From the NCBI GenBank assembly GCA_900109435.1, contig FNZT01000014.1, positions 31,556 through 95,555 on the forward strand: a stretch of DNA of 64,000 nucleotides. The letters run 5' to 3'. Position 1 is the first letter of the stretch, and every line of letters starts with the position of its first letter. This document shows positions 25,166 through 34,561 of the stretch, piece after piece. The notes beneath the pieces are model-generated. The model ran no database searches, was not told where the DNA came from, and was given only the letters and a program-made list of their open reading frames with translations. Made by a program: the position numbers and the translations under genes. This DNA comes from Ruminococcus sp. YRD2003 (GTDB taxonomy: Bacteria; Bacillota; Clostridia; Oscillospirales; Ruminococcaceae).

Positions 25166-26182
25166 ATGGGAATGTTTGACAAGCTTATTGCCAATCTCAA
25201 GGCAAGCAAGAAAACTATCGTATTCACAGAGGGCGAAGATGCACGTATCCTCTCCGCAGCCGACAGACTCCTCAAGGAGGGTCTCATGGGCGTTATACTT
25301 TGCGGTGAGGCAGATAAGGTCAAGGCTGCTGCTGCCGAGGGCGGCTTCAATATCGACGCAGCCGAGATAATCGACCCTGCTTCATATCCCGAGTTCGATT
25401 CGCTCGTTGCACAGATGTTCGAGCTCCGCAAGGGCAAGATGACAGAAGAAGAGTGCCGCGCGGCTCTCTCAAAGTCCAACTACTTCGGCACAATGCTCGT
25501 TAAGGCAGGCAAGGCTGATGCTCTCCTCGGAGGCGCAACATATTCAACTGCTGACACAGTCCGTCCCGCTCTCCAGATAATCAAGACAAAGAAGGGCGCA
25601 AACCTCGTAAGCTCGTCATTCATTCTCTTCCGCGAGAAGGACGGCAAGGAGGAGCGTATCGCTATGGGCGACTGCGCAATCAATCTCAGCTACTCCGACA
25701 AGCTCGACAAGGAGGGCAACGTTGTCCTCACAGCAGCACAGCAGCTCGCAGAGGTAGCTGTTGAGACAGCAAGAACAGCAGATTTCTTCGGCATTGACCC
25801 CAAGGTCGCAGTCCTCAGCTTCTCGACATACGGTTCGGGCAAGGGCGGCACAGTCCAGCTCAGCCACGACGCGGTTATCGAGGCTCGCAAGCTTGCTCCC
25901 GAGCTCGTTATCGACGGCGAGTTCCAGTTTGACGCAGCAGTTTCCGCAGAAGTTGCAAAGACAAAGTGCCCCGACTCCAAGGTCGCAGGACAGGCTAATA
26001 CATTCATATTCCCGCTCATCGAGGCAGGCAACATCGGCTACAAGATAGCACAGCGTCTCGGCGGTTTTGAGGCATACGGACCTATCCTTCAGGGTCTCAA
26101 CGCTCCTATCAACGACCTCTCACGCGGCTGTACAGCAGACGAAGTCTACAAGATGGCTATAATCACAGCAGGAATGGCTTGA
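25166..26182 (+). CDS. pta: Phosphate acetyltransferase
   Basis: A 338-residue Pta of the short class. It converts acetyl-CoA and phosphate to acetyl phosphate and CoA, feeding ATP synthesis by acetate kinase in fermentation. Conserved stretches include FTEGEDARIL near the N-terminus, GGATYSTADTVRPALQII in the middle, and the substrate region around SFSTYGSGKG and ANTFIFPLIEAGNIGYK near the C-terminus. ATG 25166 follows GGAGGT; an ATG at 25151 overlaps that site. No ackA is adjacent in the window. The gene uses the most GC-rich, optimised codons here, consistent with high expression. Confidence 0.95.
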   Translation: MGMFDKLIANLKASKKTIVFTEGEDARILSAADRLLKEGLMGVILCGEADKVKAAAAEGGFNIDAAEIIDPASYPEFDSLVAQMFELRKGKMTEEECRAALSKSNYFGTMLVKAGKADALLGGATYSTADTVRPALQIIKTKKGANLVSSSFILFREKDGKEERIAMGDCAINLSYSDKLDKEGNVVLTAAQQLAEVAVETARTADFFGIDPKVAVLSFSTYGSGKGGTVQLSHDAVIEARKLAPELVIDGEFQFDAAVSAEVAKTKCPDSKVAGQANTFIFPLIEAGNIGYKIAQRLGGFEAYGPILQGLNAPINDLSRGCTADEVYKMAIITAGMA

Positions 26183-26195
26183 TTTAGGATATAAC

Positions 26196-26227
26196 GAAAA
26201 GGACGTCCATGCGGACGTCCTTTTTAT
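26196..26227. terminator. Bidirectional terminator, pta/MATE
   Basis: Stem AAAAGGACGTCC/GGACGTCCTTTT with a short loop, flanked by A-run and T-run. It lies between convergent genes. Confidence 0.9.
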
Positions 26228-27651
26228 TTGTCATCAACAATATTGTTCAGCCAGATATCGCTTCTGACCATGAAATAGCCGATCGCGACCTTGATTATCT
26301 CCGCAAAGGTGATGACAGCGAACATCGGACGTATCGGCAGCCTTGTCAAATACGCGAGCACAAACGCAGCGGGTATGATGATAAGCCACGTGAAGCCGAA
26401 GTCAAACAGGAAAGTGATACCTGTTTTTCCGCCGCTCCTCAACGTGAAGTAGCAGGCGTTGGTATATGACATCATGGGAAACGACAGCGCAGTAATGACG
26501 ATCATATACGACGCTATAGCGCGCACATCCCCGCTTGTCTTGTACAGCATCGGGAAAAATCTTGCAATAGGAAGCAGACATATCCCCACCGCCACCGACG
26601 CCATAATGCTGAAAAACAGCAGCTTGTTGTCGGTATCGCGCGCATCGCGGAGCTTATTAGCACCGAGCTTGGCTCCTACGATTATAGAGACGCATACTCC
26701 GAGCTGCACATAGAACGTGCTGAACAGATTGGAAATAGTCGTCGCGATATTCCTTGCGGCTACAACGTCAAGACCGCGGACAGAATAACACTGCGCAATA
26801 ACAGACATTCCCGCAGCCCATAAGAACTCGTTTACAAGGAGCGGCAAGCCTTTTTTAGTGATATCGAGCGCGAGAACAAACGGAATGCCGATGCCTTTGA
26901 AAGCTCCATCAATAAACCTGCACCGCGAGGTATGAGTGTGGACCCACACTATTATGACCGCAGCCTCTACGAACTTGGCAATGACAGTAGCGACAGCAGC
27001 TCCCGCGACACCGAGTTCGGGCATAGCGAGCTTACCGAAGATAAGCCCGTAGTCGAGGACGAGATTGACAGCCACAGCAGTCATGGAAGCAGCCATTGGT
27101 ATCTTCGTCTCGCCGCACTCGCTGACAATGCTCGCATACGCCTGACGCACAGCATTAGGTATAAGCGAAAGAATCATTATCGACATATAAGTTTTGCCGT
27201 ATTCGAGGGTAGCATTTCTCTTTTCCGCGGAATCGTCCTTGCTGAGGAAGAGGGATATCAGACTGTCATCAAAAAAACAAAACAGCAGCGCGAACACTAC
27301 AGCAATAATAAGGCAGATGAAAAGCCTGTACCTGAAAGTGTACATCTGCCCCTTGAAATCGCGCTTGCCGAAAAACTGGGCACCGAAAATGCTCGGACCC
27401 GAAACGGCACCGAATGTGGAGATGATGAATATGAACACGTACTGGTTGACGATAGAAGCGCCGCTCATCTGCTCGGTGCCCACGCGTCCGAGCATGATGT
27501 TGTCGAGCATGGACACGAAATTGGTGACGAGCATTTGCAGTATCATCGGCACAACCATCACAAGCACATTCTTATAAAACAATCTGTCTCCGATAAACTT
27601 GCTTCTGAATCTGCCGAAAGCTGAGGATTTATCTATATCAATGCACCTCAA
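26224..27651 (-). CDS. MATE-family transporter, last gene of rib operon
   Basis: A 475-residue, 12-helix transporter of the MATE family (drug/flavin:cation antiport). Helices follow the usual 6+6 layout: [20 protein letters not shown] (about 33-52), and a second half starting near [18 protein letters not shown]. The frame opens with TTG at 27651, overlapping the ribH stop by four bases (TTGA), so the two are coupled; a later start is possible because this TTG has no spacing from GAGG. Being the promoterless end of an FMN-riboswitch operon suggests flavin export. A MATE protein (Bfe of Shewanella) is a known FAD exporter. Substrate is inferred. Confidence 0.85.
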   Translation of the reverse strand: MRCIDIDKSSAFGRFRSKFIGDRLFYKNVLVMVVPMILQMLVTNFVSMLDNIMLGRVGTEQMSGASIVNQYVFIFIISTFGAVSGPSIFGAQFFGKRDFKGQMYTFRYRLFICLIIAVVFALLFCFFDDSLISLFLSKDDSAEKRNATLEYGKTYMSIMILSLIPNAVRQAYASIVSECGETKIPMAASMTAVAVNLVLDYGLIFGKLAMPELGVAGAAVATVIAKFVEAAVIIVWVHTHTSRCRFIDGAFKGIGIPFVLALDITKKGLPLLVNEFLWAAGMSVIAQCYSVRGLDVVAARNIATTISNLFSTFYVQLGVCVSIIVGAKLGANKLRDARDTDNKLLFFSIMASVAVGICLLPIARFFPMLYKTSGDVRAIASYMIVITALSFPMMSYTNACYFTLRSGGKTGITFLFDFGFTWLIIIPAAFVLAYLTRLPIRPMFAVITFAEIIKVAIGYFMVRSDIWLNNIVDDK

Positions 27652-28115
27652 TCCTCAATTTCGCGGATAAGGTTTATCATCTCGATAGCGCCCTCAGCGC
27701 ACTCGCTGCCCTTGTTGCCTGCCTTGGAGCCTGCACGCTCGATAGCCTGCTCGATATTCTCGGTGGTGATAACACCGAACATAACGGGGATATCGCTGTT
27801 GAGCGACACCTGAGCAATGCCCTTTGCACACTCATTGCACACGAGGTCATAGTGAGAAGTGCTGCCGCGGATGATAGCTCCGAGGCAGATGATAGCATCG
27901 TACTTGCCTGACTTAGCCATTTTTGAAGCTATGAGCGGTATCTCGAACGCTCCGGGAACCCATGCAACGTCGATAGAGTTCTCGGGGAGCTCATGGCGCT
28001 TCAGAGTATCAACAGCACCGCCGAGCAGCTTATTGGTGATGAACTCGTTGAATCGTGCAACAACGATGCCGACCCTTATGTCCTTGGGTACAAGATTTCC
28101 TTCATATGTTTTCAT
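27648..28115 (-). CDS. ribH: 6,7-dimethyl-8-ribityllumazine synthase
   Basis: A 155-residue lumazine synthase, which condenses 5-amino-6-ribitylaminouracil with 3,4-dihydroxy-2-butanone 4-phosphate. It contains [26 protein letters not shown] and [13 protein letters not shown], the substrate-binding loops; His in SHYD is the catalytic residue. Length is typical. It lies between ribBA and the MATE gene in the rib operon. Confidence 0.96.
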   Translation of the reverse strand: MKTYEGNLVPKDIRVGIVVARFNEFITNKLLGGAVDTLKRHELPENSIDVAWVPGAFEIPLIASKMAKSGKYDAIICLGAIIRGSTSHYDLVCNECAKGIAQVSLNSDIPVMFGVITTENIEQAIERAGSKAGNKGSECAEGAIEMINLIREIED

Positions 28116-28142
28116 GGTTATTTCTCCTTAATAATATTTTTC

Positions 28143-29342
28143 TCAGTAATTGAGTATATGACCCATTTTTGCTGCCTTGGTCTTGAGATAGAACAGGTCG
28201 TAAGCGGTAGCGTCCATCTGTATCGGGACACGCTCCTTTATCTCGAGCCCGAAGCCGCTCAGACCATATACCTTGTCGGGATTATTTGTGAGCAGCCTCA
28301 GAGTCTTGCAGCCGAGCTCACGAAGGATCTGTGCGCCGATGTAGTACTCGCGCATATCCCCTGGAAAACCGAGAGCGAGGTTCGCTTCGAGGGTATCCAT
28401 GCCCTTATCCTGCAATTCATAGGCGCGGAGCTTATTTATAAGACCGATACCACGGCCTTCCTGCCTCATATAGAGGAGTATTCCCCTGCCCTCTTTTTCT
28501 ATCTGTGTCATTGCGGAGGCGAATTGCTGCCCGCAGTCACACTTCAGCGAGCCGAAAGCATCACCTGTGAGGCACTCCGAGTGCACTCGGCAGAGGATAT
28601 CCTCACCGTCACCGATATCACCTTTTACGAGGGCAACATGGTGCTCTCCGTTAAGCTTGTTGACGAAGCCGAGAGCTCTGAACTCCCCGTACTTCGTCGG
28701 CAGCTTTGTATCAGCCACACACTCCACGAGCTTATCACGGACCTTGCGATACTCTTTCAGCGCCTTGATAGTGATGAACTTCATCCCCCATTCTTTCGCC
28801 TTTTCCTGCAACTCGGCAGCTCGCATCATAGTTCCGTCATCGCGCATTATCTCGCAGCAAAGACCGCAGCACTTCAGTCCCGCGAGACGCATAAGGTCCA
28901 CCGTAGCCTCGGTGTGTCCCTCACGCTCGAGCACACCGTTCTTCTTCGCCGCAAGCGGGAACATATGACCCGGGCGGCGGAAATCCTCGGGCTTGGAGTC
29001 TTCGCTTACAGCCATACGAGCCGTGAATCCGCGCTCCTCAGCGGAAATACCCGTAGTAGTCTTCACATGGTCGATAGAGACCGTAAAAGCCGTACAGTGG
29101 TTGTCGGTGTTATAGTCGACCATCTGCGGCAAGTGCAGTTTATCACACAGCTCGATGCTCATAGGCATACAGATGAGCCCCTTAGCGTGTACAGCCATAA
29201 AGTTTACATTTTCAGTGGTCGCGAACTCAGCGGCGCATATCATATCGCCTTCGTTCTCGCGGTCCTCGTCATCGGTCACAAGGATTATCTCACCGTTCCT
29301 CAGAGCCTCGAGAGCTTCCTCGACCGTATTGTATTCAAACAT
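28143..29342 (-). CDS. ribBA: Bifunctional DHBP synthase / GTP cyclohydrolase II
   Basis: A 399-residue fusion. The N-terminal RibB domain (about 1-200) has [13 protein letters not shown] and makes 3,4-dihydroxy-2-butanone 4-phosphate from ribulose 5-phosphate. The C-terminal RibA domain (about 205-399) has the zinc-binding set [20 protein letters not shown] and RQEGRGIGL, and opens GTP to the pyrimidine precursor. ATG 29342 follows AGGAGG with a six-base gap; six residues upstream another ATG would overlap it. The start region overlaps the end of the DUF4097 gene by eight bases, so the two are coupled. Confidence 0.96.
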   Translation of the reverse strand: MFEYNTVEEALEALRNGEIILVTDDEDRENEGDMICAAEFATTENVNFMAVHAKGLICMPMSIELCDKLHLPQMVDYNTDNHCTAFTVSIDHVKTTTGISAEERGFTARMAVSEDSKPEDFRRPGHMFPLAAKKNGVLEREGHTEATVDLMRLAGLKCCGLCCEIMRDDGTMMRAAELQEKAKEWGMKFITIKALKEYRKVRDKLVECVADTKLPTKYGEFRALGFVNKLNGEHHVALVKGDIGDGEDILCRVHSECLTGDAFGSLKCDCGQQFASAMTQIEKEGRGILLYMRQEGRGIGLINKLRAYELQDKGMDTLEANLALGFPGDMREYYIGAQILRELGCKTLRLLTNNPDKVYGLSGFGLEIKERVPIQMDATAYDLFYLKTKAAKMGHILNY

Positions 29343-30111
29343 TCTTATCCTCCTGTCCAAGGTCTATGCTTCCGACGTCACAGCGGAGTCTGACAGTACA
29401 TTTACCGTCTGCGAGCAGCTCCTTCTTACCGCCGACAGGCTTGTCATCGTCACCTGTAATAGTCTCGCATTTAAGGTCGCCCGCATCAAAAGTGATATCT
29501 CCGACGTCAACACTGACCTTAGCCTCACACTCGCCGACCTCTGCAAGCGAGATGTCGGCATTTCCGACATCGACCGAGATCTCCGAATCGGCAAGGATCG
29601 CGATATCGGTCATTTCCACATTGCCGACATCGCATTTAACACTGAACTCTCCGTTCAGCCCGTCGATGTCAACATTTCCGACATCGGCGTTGATATCGAA
29701 TTTATTGAAGCTTTCGGGCAGAGATATCCTGACATCCGCCTCCACATCCACAGCTTTTGCGTTCGAGTTTTTCCACTCCCAGAAGCTCTTGCCCGATTCG
29801 GGGTCAACGATAGAAACGACTAATACTCCGTCCTCGACCTCTGCCTTGCATGAGAGATGCTCACTCACAGTGCTGACCTTGTTCTGAGTTATGCCCTGTA
29901 TCTTATAGTCGACGTGTATTTCCGCGTCCTTGTTTTCACCATAGGAGACCTCGATATCTCCGACGCTTATATCCGTTCTCAGCTCGGTAGCGGAGCCGAC
30001 AGCTGCCGAAACATCCTCACTGTTATTAACGGTGACGACAGGATCATCTAAACCACACGAATCCAGAACAAGCAGCGAAGCCGCAGCGATAATAGCCATT
30101 GCTTTTCTCAT
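29335..30111 (-). CDS. DUF4097-type lipoprotein inside rib operon
   Basis: A 258-residue lipoprotein: an N-terminal hydrophobic signal ends in SLLVLDSCG, a lipobox with Cys at residue 19. The body has a ladder of DVGN/DVGD units (about residues 140-250, roughly every 20-25 residues: [43 protein letters not shown]), the single-strand coils of a right-handed beta-helix of the DUF4097 group. AAAGGAGGT is its ribosome binding site. It sits between ribE and ribBA and overlaps ribBA, so it is made with the riboflavin enzymes. Nothing shows flavin binding; a surface function is likely. Confidence 0.8.
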   Translation of the reverse strand: MRKAMAIIAAASLLVLDSCGLDDPVVTVNNSEDVSAAVGSATELRTDISVGDIEVSYGENKDAEIHVDYKIQGITQNKVSTVSEHLSCKAEVEDGVLVVSIVDPESGKSFWEWKNSNAKAVDVEADVRISLPESFNKFDINADVGNVDIDGLNGEFSVKCDVGNVEMTDIAILADSEISVDVGNADISLAEVGECEAKVSVDVGDITFDAGDLKCETITGDDDKPVGGKKELLADGKCTVRLRCDVGSIDLGQEDKNV

Positions 30112-30123
30112 AGGATACCTCCT

Positions 30124-30765
30124 TTATACGAAGCCGTTTTTCGCGAGAAGCTCCATAGACACCCCTCCGATACGACTTTCGGGCTTCATGAGTTTCTCAA
30201 CGTATTTTGCGATGATATCATTTTCGAGATTGACCGTATCCCCTGCCTTTTTTGAGCCGAGCACGGTCTGAGACGCGGTATGCGGTATAACGGAAACACT
30301 GAAGCTGCAATCCGTTACCTTTGCAACGGTAAGGCTTATCCCGTCCACGGCGACCGAACCTTTTTCAACGATATAGCGCATCAGCTCAGGCTTTGCGGCA
30401 ATGGTATACCACACAGCGATACCGTCGTTTTTTATGTCGGTAACGGTCCCCGTGCCGTCGATATGTCCCGAGACGATATGCCCGCCGAATCTTCCGCCCG
30501 CCGACATAGCGCGTTCAAGGTCAACGGGGCTGCCGCTGTGCAGACTGCCGAGCGAAGAGCGGCTGAGGGTCTCGTTCATAACGTCCGCCTGAAAAAAAGC
30601 GTCTCCATGATCCGTAACAGTCAGACACACACCGTTCACGGCAATGCTGTCGCCGAGCTTAACATCCTCGAGGACCTTCCGAGCTTTGATACGAATAAAA
30701 GATTTATTGCCGCTGCGCTGAATGCTCTCAACAAAGCCGACTTCTTCAATTATGCCCGTGAACAT
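30124..30765 (-). CDS. ribE: Riboflavin synthase, alpha chain
   Basis: A 213-residue lumazine-binding protein with two homologous halves. The first starts MFTGIIEEVG; each half has the characteristic SIAVNGVCLTV or SVAVDGISLTV. It joins two lumazine molecules to riboflavin. Length is normal for the trimeric enzyme. Its start overlaps the ribD end by 20 bases. A 12-base gap separates it from the DUF4097 gene. Confidence 0.96.
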   Translation of the reverse strand: MFTGIIEEVGFVESIQRSGNKSFIRIKARKVLEDVKLGDSIAVNGVCLTVTDHGDAFFQADVMNETLSRSSLGSLHSGSPVDLERAMSAGGRFGGHIVSGHIDGTGTVTDIKNDGIAVWYTIAAKPELMRYIVEKGSVAVDGISLTVAKVTDCSFSVSVIPHTASQTVLGSKKAGDTVNLENDIIAKYVEKLMKPESRIGGVSMELLAKNGFV

Positions 30766-31855
30766 TCTTCACCCTGCTTTCTATGAGGATATCCTCCCCG
30801 AAATGCCTGACAGCGACCGTCTCGAGCTTGAACCCGTTGTCGGGCTTATCGGCACCAACACCCGCAACAGGCGATTTTGCGCCTATCCCGCCGAAAATCT
30901 TCGGTGCGATGTAGGTCTGCACCTTGTCGACTATCCCTGCCTCAAGCGCCGACCAGTTGAGCTCGCCGCCACCTTCAAGGAGCACGCTGTCAATATTGAG
31001 CGAGGAAAGCGTTTTCATCAGCTGCCGCAAATCGGGGCGGCCGTTCCTCCCGCGGAACGTGAGTATAGTGCAGCCTTTGTCTATATAAGGCTGAGTTATA
31101 GCGACATCACTCTCAAGCGTTGCGATTATCGTAGGTACAGTTCTCGCAGTGCAGACGATTCGGCTCGTAAGCGGTGTTCTCAGCGAAGAATCGCAGACTA
31201 TCCTTACAGGATCTCTTCCGCCCTCGAGCCTGCAAGTGAGCATGGGGTCATCCTTCAGGACTGTTCCGACCCCGACCATAACAGCCGCGTGCTTCAGCCT
31301 GTCGCGCTGAACGTTCAAGCGAGCCTCCTCGCCTGTTATCCACTTTGACTCACCTGTACGGCAGGCGATCTTGCCGTCCGCAGTCATCGCGTATTTCATC
31401 GTCACGAACGGCAGATGTTTTGTTATATACTTGAAGAAGATCTCGTTTACAGCATCGCATTCATCTCTGAGCACGCCCTCAACGACTTCTATACCGTTGT
31501 CGCGGAGCTCCCGAACGCCCTTCCCCGCAACGAGCGGATTAGGGTCAGCCGAGCCGACGTATACACGCCTGATACCGCGCTCGATGATAGCTTCCGTACA
31601 CGGCGGCTGCTTACCTCGGTGACAGCAAGGTTCAAGAGTAACATACATCTCCGCGCCCGCACAGTCAACTCCGCGCGAGTCACAGTCAGCGAAGGCAGCG
31701 CGCTCAGCGTGAAGTTCGCCGTATTTCTTGTGGAACCCCCGCCCTATCACTTCACCGTCACGTACTATGACAGCGCCTACCATGGGGTTCGGGCTGACGA
31801 ATCCCATACCCTTCTGCGCAAGCTCAACAGCCTCTCTCATAAATACTTCATTCAT
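30746..31855 (-). CDS. ribD: Riboflavin deaminase/reductase RibD
   Basis: A 369-residue bifunctional enzyme. The N-terminal deaminase (about 1-145) has zinc ligands in HAERAAF and in PCCHRGKQPPC. The C-terminal NADPH-dependent reductase (about 150-369) contains MKYAMTADGKIACRTGESKW and LLEGGGELN. It performs the second and third steps after GTP opening. It is the first gene after the FMN riboswitch, 82 bases from the aptamer. Confidence 0.96.
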   Translation of the reverse strand: MNEVFMREAVELAQKGMGFVSPNPMVGAVIVRDGEVIGRGFHKKYGELHAERAAFADCDSRGVDCAGAEMYVTLEPCCHRGKQPPCTEAIIERGIRRVYVGSADPNPLVAGKGVRELRDNGIEVVEGVLRDECDAVNEIFFKYITKHLPFVTMKYAMTADGKIACRTGESKWITGEEARLNVQRDRLKHAAVMVGVGTVLKDDPMLTCRLEGGRDPVRIVCDSSLRTPLTSRIVCTARTVPTIIATLESDVAITQPYIDKGCTILTFRGRNGRPDLRQLMKTLSSLNIDSVLLEGGGELNWSALEAGIVDKVQTYIAPKIFGGIGAKSPVAGVGADKPDNGFKLETVAVRHFGEDILIESRVKNVHGHN

Positions 31856-31867
31856 AGCATCACTTCC

Positions 31868-31914
31868 AAAAAAGCGCTCCTCGGTATACCTTACGGCATA
31901 CGCTTCGGGGCGCT
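31868..31914 (-). terminator. FMN riboswitch expression platform
   Basis: On the minus strand a GC-rich stem (AGCGCCCC ... GAGGAGCGCT) is followed by TTTTTT just before the ribD ribosome binding site. This is a transcription terminator between aptamer and ribD, formed when FMN is bound (family knowledge). Confidence 0.75.
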
Positions 31915-31937
31915 GATAATCACATTATGCAGTGACA

Positions 31938-32074
31938 TCTTCTTTCATCCGGACTATTGCTGAACAAATGCAGCACGTTCAAAGAACGACCGTCGGCTTC
32001 GGGATCACACCGAATCAGCCAGAATGGCTCGCAGGCTATACTGCCGGTAGGGAATCACACCCTGCCCTGAAGAT
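31938..32074 (-). promoter_or_regulatory. FMN riboswitch (RFN element)
   Basis: All conserved RFN blocks occur in order on the minus strand: CAGGGCAGGGTG, ATTCCCTACCGGC, AGCCTGCGAGCC, GCTGATTCGGTG, CCGAAGCCGACGGT, and AGTCCGGATGAAAGAAGA. The aptamer senses FMN and controls the riboflavin operon. Confidence 0.97.
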
Positions 32075-32084
32075 CTACAGTAAT

Positions 32085-32113
32085 ATTATATCACTCTGAC
32101 GGCAAGATGTCAA
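32085..32113 (-). promoter_or_regulatory. Sigma-A promoter of rib operon
   Basis: On the minus strand TTGACA (32113-32108), 17-base spacer, TATAAT (32090-32085), ten bases before the aptamer. Confidence 0.88.
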
Positions 32114-32131
32114 TAGTTTTATACTGCAAAC

Positions 32132-32162
32132 AAAAACAGCCGTTAGCGGAACGGCTGTTTAC
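32132..32162 (-). terminator. Terminator of diguanylate cyclase gene
   Basis: Stem AAACAGCCGTT/AACGGCTGTTT with a short loop and A-run on the left, giving U-run on the minus strand 16 bases past the stop. Confidence 0.85.
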
Positions 32163-32177
32163 TATTTTACAGTGTTT

Positions 32178-34103
32178 TCATTTCTTCAGGTACTTAGAGA
32201 GCTTTTTTTTTCTCTTCTCCTCATACATTATCTTATCTGCGGCAGTTACGAATCTGAAGATGTCCTCCCCCTCACGAGGTCTTGCGATGGTGTATCCGAT
32301 ACTTGCGCTCAGCGCGAACGGATTCTCCATACTTTCATTTATGACTTCGATCGAATGCTCTATCCGTTTAGTAAGGTCGCTCGCGAGCTCATCAGTAGAA
32401 TCCGCGGCAAAAACAATAAATTCATCACCACCGAAGCGGCAGAAGACCTCACCGTTCTTACAGGTGCTCCGCAGAACGCTTGCTATAGAGCGGATAGCTA
32501 CATCTCCCGTTTCATGGCCATAGGTATCATTGATGGTTTTGAGACCGTCAAGGTCGATAAACATCAGCATTACGTTCCTGCCGTTCTTGGCACAGTCGGC
32601 ATAGACGTTCTTTGTAGCCTGAACAAAGCCGTTGCGGTTATATATACCTGAGAACGTATCCTGAATATAAAGCTTTCCGAGGCGCTGCACAGCATACTCG
32701 AGCGTGATGATCTTACGTATGTTTTCGAGCGAGTTGCTCATCGTAAGGCACCACGACTGGAAAAGCGAATTGTAGATAGGCACCTTGCAGTTGCATATAG
32801 CCATATATCCGAGACAGCGCTCACCGAAATGGAGCGGCACCATATAATACACCTTGCCGGGCGCTCGGTCATCGCAGATATGCGGAACAAGGTCACGTGT
32901 AAAGATAGATTTCACCTCGTCATGGAACTCGCCGCAGCAATAGGCAATGGGAGTATAGACCTCATCGGTATACTTTGTTGGGATCTCAGTCTTTTTGCGG
33001 ACATTTCTCTCGTCAGGGCGCTCGATATCCCAATCCTTGCAAACGCAGAAGTAGAACTCGGACGGATCCATATAAGCGGCAAAGCCTTTTATTGTGGCGA
33101 TATAGTCATCAAAAGAAGCGCAGCCCTGCAAATCACAGGTAAACTTATTGAAAAGCGACATATAGCTCGAGATCTTCTCTGCCCTGTTATAGTTAGCGAT
33201 ATTGAGCTGTTTATACTCCGAGATATCGCTGACAGCACTTTCCGCGCATCCGCAGCTCTCCGTAAAGCAGGTCGACATATCAAGAATAGCTTTTCTGTCC
33301 TGGGGCTTGTGGATAAAGTGGTTATACAGCATCTTGCAGGCGAGCTGTCCCGAATAATTGAACGGGCGCTCCACGGAAGTAAGCTCGATGCGGAAATTAT
33401 GGTTATTATAGGTGTTATCGAAGCCCGAGACGGCTATATCATCAGGTACCGTATAGCCTGCCTCGAACAGGCAATTCACAGCGGTAGCCGCCATAACGTC
33501 GTTAGCACATATTATAGCTTCGGGCATAGGCTTGCCGCTTTGCAGGAACTGTTCAACGGCTGCTTTTCCTGCGGGAGCGCGGAAATCGCCGTAGTAGATC
33601 CTGTCTTCATCTATAGACAGCCCGTTCTCCGCGAGCACCTCAAGGAAAGCGCTGAGTCTGTCCATACTCTCGGGATTCTCCTTCGGACCCGAAATATAAT
33701 TGAACCGCGTAAATCCGTGAACATTTATAAAGTGCTCGGTAATTTTGCGCATAGCAGTCTTGTTGTCAATACCGATATAGTACATATCATCGACGTTATC
33801 ATCAATGCTGACCGCAGGTATGCCTGCCTCGCGAATGCGGCTGCGTATATCCTCGACAACGCTCTTGTCGTCGATCGTATTGGTGAGGAGAATAGCTCCG
33901 TCGAATGTGGAGAAATCGGGGAGTCGGAAGATATTGTACTCACCGCGGTCATGGCTGGGATTGCCCATTGTACCGCTGAACGAAGCAAACATGATAAGGT
34001 CGAGCATACATTCCGCCGCCGCGGACTCTATACCGAGGAGGATACTGCTCTGATAATTCTCATCAATTCCCGCAACAATAACGGCTATTTTATATTTTTT
34101 CAT
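32178..34103 (-). CDS. LacI-type sensor fused to GGDEF cyclase
   Basis: A 641-residue protein with no signal peptide or membrane helix. The N-terminus (about 1-290) is a type 1 periplasmic-binding fold like the ligand domain of LacI repressors (KYKIAVIVAGIDENYQSSI; ICANDVMAATAVNCLFEAG; VSGFDN), but with no helix-turn-helix before it. Residues about 290-470 are a Cys-rich middle. The C-terminus (about 475-641) is a GGDEF domain with intact RFGGDEF and DLDGLKTINDTYGH; the RxxD inhibitory site is missing. It should make c-di-GMP in response to a cytoplasmic small molecule, probably a sugar. It is a single-gene unit. Confidence 0.9.
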   Translation of the reverse strand: MKKYKIAVIVAGIDENYQSSILLGIESAAAECMLDLIMFASFSGTMGNPSHDRGEYNIFRLPDFSTFDGAILLTNTIDDKSVVEDIRSRIREAGIPAVSIDDNVDDMYYIGIDNKTAMRKITEHFINVHGFTRFNYISGPKENPESMDRLSAFLEVLAENGLSIDEDRIYYGDFRAPAGKAAVEQFLQSGKPMPEAIICANDVMAATAVNCLFEAGYTVPDDIAVSGFDNTYNNHNFRIELTSVERPFNYSGQLACKMLYNHFIHKPQDRKAILDMSTCFTESCGCAESAVSDISEYKQLNIANYNRAEKISSYMSLFNKFTCDLQGCASFDDYIATIKGFAAYMDPSEFYFCVCKDWDIERPDERNVRKKTEIPTKYTDEVYTPIAYCCGEFHDEVKSIFTRDLVPHICDDRAPGKVYYMVPLHFGERCLGYMAICNCKVPIYNSLFQSWCLTMSNSLENIRKIITLEYAVQRLGKLYIQDTFSGIYNRNGFVQATKNVYADCAKNGRNVMLMFIDLDGLKTINDTYGHETGDVAIRSIASVLRSTCKNGEVFCRFGGDEFIVFAADSTDELASDLTKRIEHSIEVINESMENPFALSASIGYTIARPREGEDIFRFVTAADKIMYEEKRKKKLSKYLKK

Positions 34104-34271
34104 TATCGGAGCACCTCCTTTCCATCGGGATTCAATGCGGCAATAAGATTTCGATAAAAACCGCGAAGCGCTGTCACGCAGTCCCGCAGAAAGTCCTCAC
34201 CACGGAATGCAGGTGAGAACAAATGGTACGAAATAATACAGCCGAAGCAATAACATAAGCAATATACATAT

Positions 34272-34300
34272 ATTTTACACCAAAAGCTAAAGAAAATCAA
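34272..34300 (-). promoter_or_regulatory. Promoter for diguanylate cyclase
   Basis: On the minus strand TTGATT (34300-34295), 17-base spacer, TAAAAT (34277-34272). The rest of 34104-34490 holds no gene. Confidence 0.6.
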
Positions 34301-34490
34301 TACTTTTTTATTATAATATTCATTAGAGAAATTAACCTTTTGTTCACATATTTTTCCAAGCAGTATATATTGTTTCGCTTTTTACAATAAGTTCAATTAT
34401 TTCACAACTGCTCATATTCTAAAATTTTCTGTACAAGCGCCGTTAAAAATTGTCAGACTGACGAAAATAGCGATATATCACTATGCAATG

Positions 34491-34518
34491 TTGACAAATC
34501 ACAAAAAAATGGTATACT
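34491..34518 (+). promoter_or_regulatory. Promoter for inorganic pyrophosphatase
   Basis: TTGACA (34491-34496), 16-base spacer, TATACT (34513-34518), 43 bases before the start. Confidence 0.75.
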
Positions 34519-34561
34519 TAATTATAGCAGAACACGAAATTCTTACTGCGGAGGTTTTCAA

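Noticed and set aside
27993-29393. 466-codon plus-strand frame
   Set aside because: It lies antisense to ribBA and ribH, which are unmistakable; the frame is open only because of codon bias and has no family features.
32829-34157. 442-codon plus-strand frame
   Set aside because: Antisense to the LacI/GGDEF gene, with no ribosome binding site and no recognisable domain.
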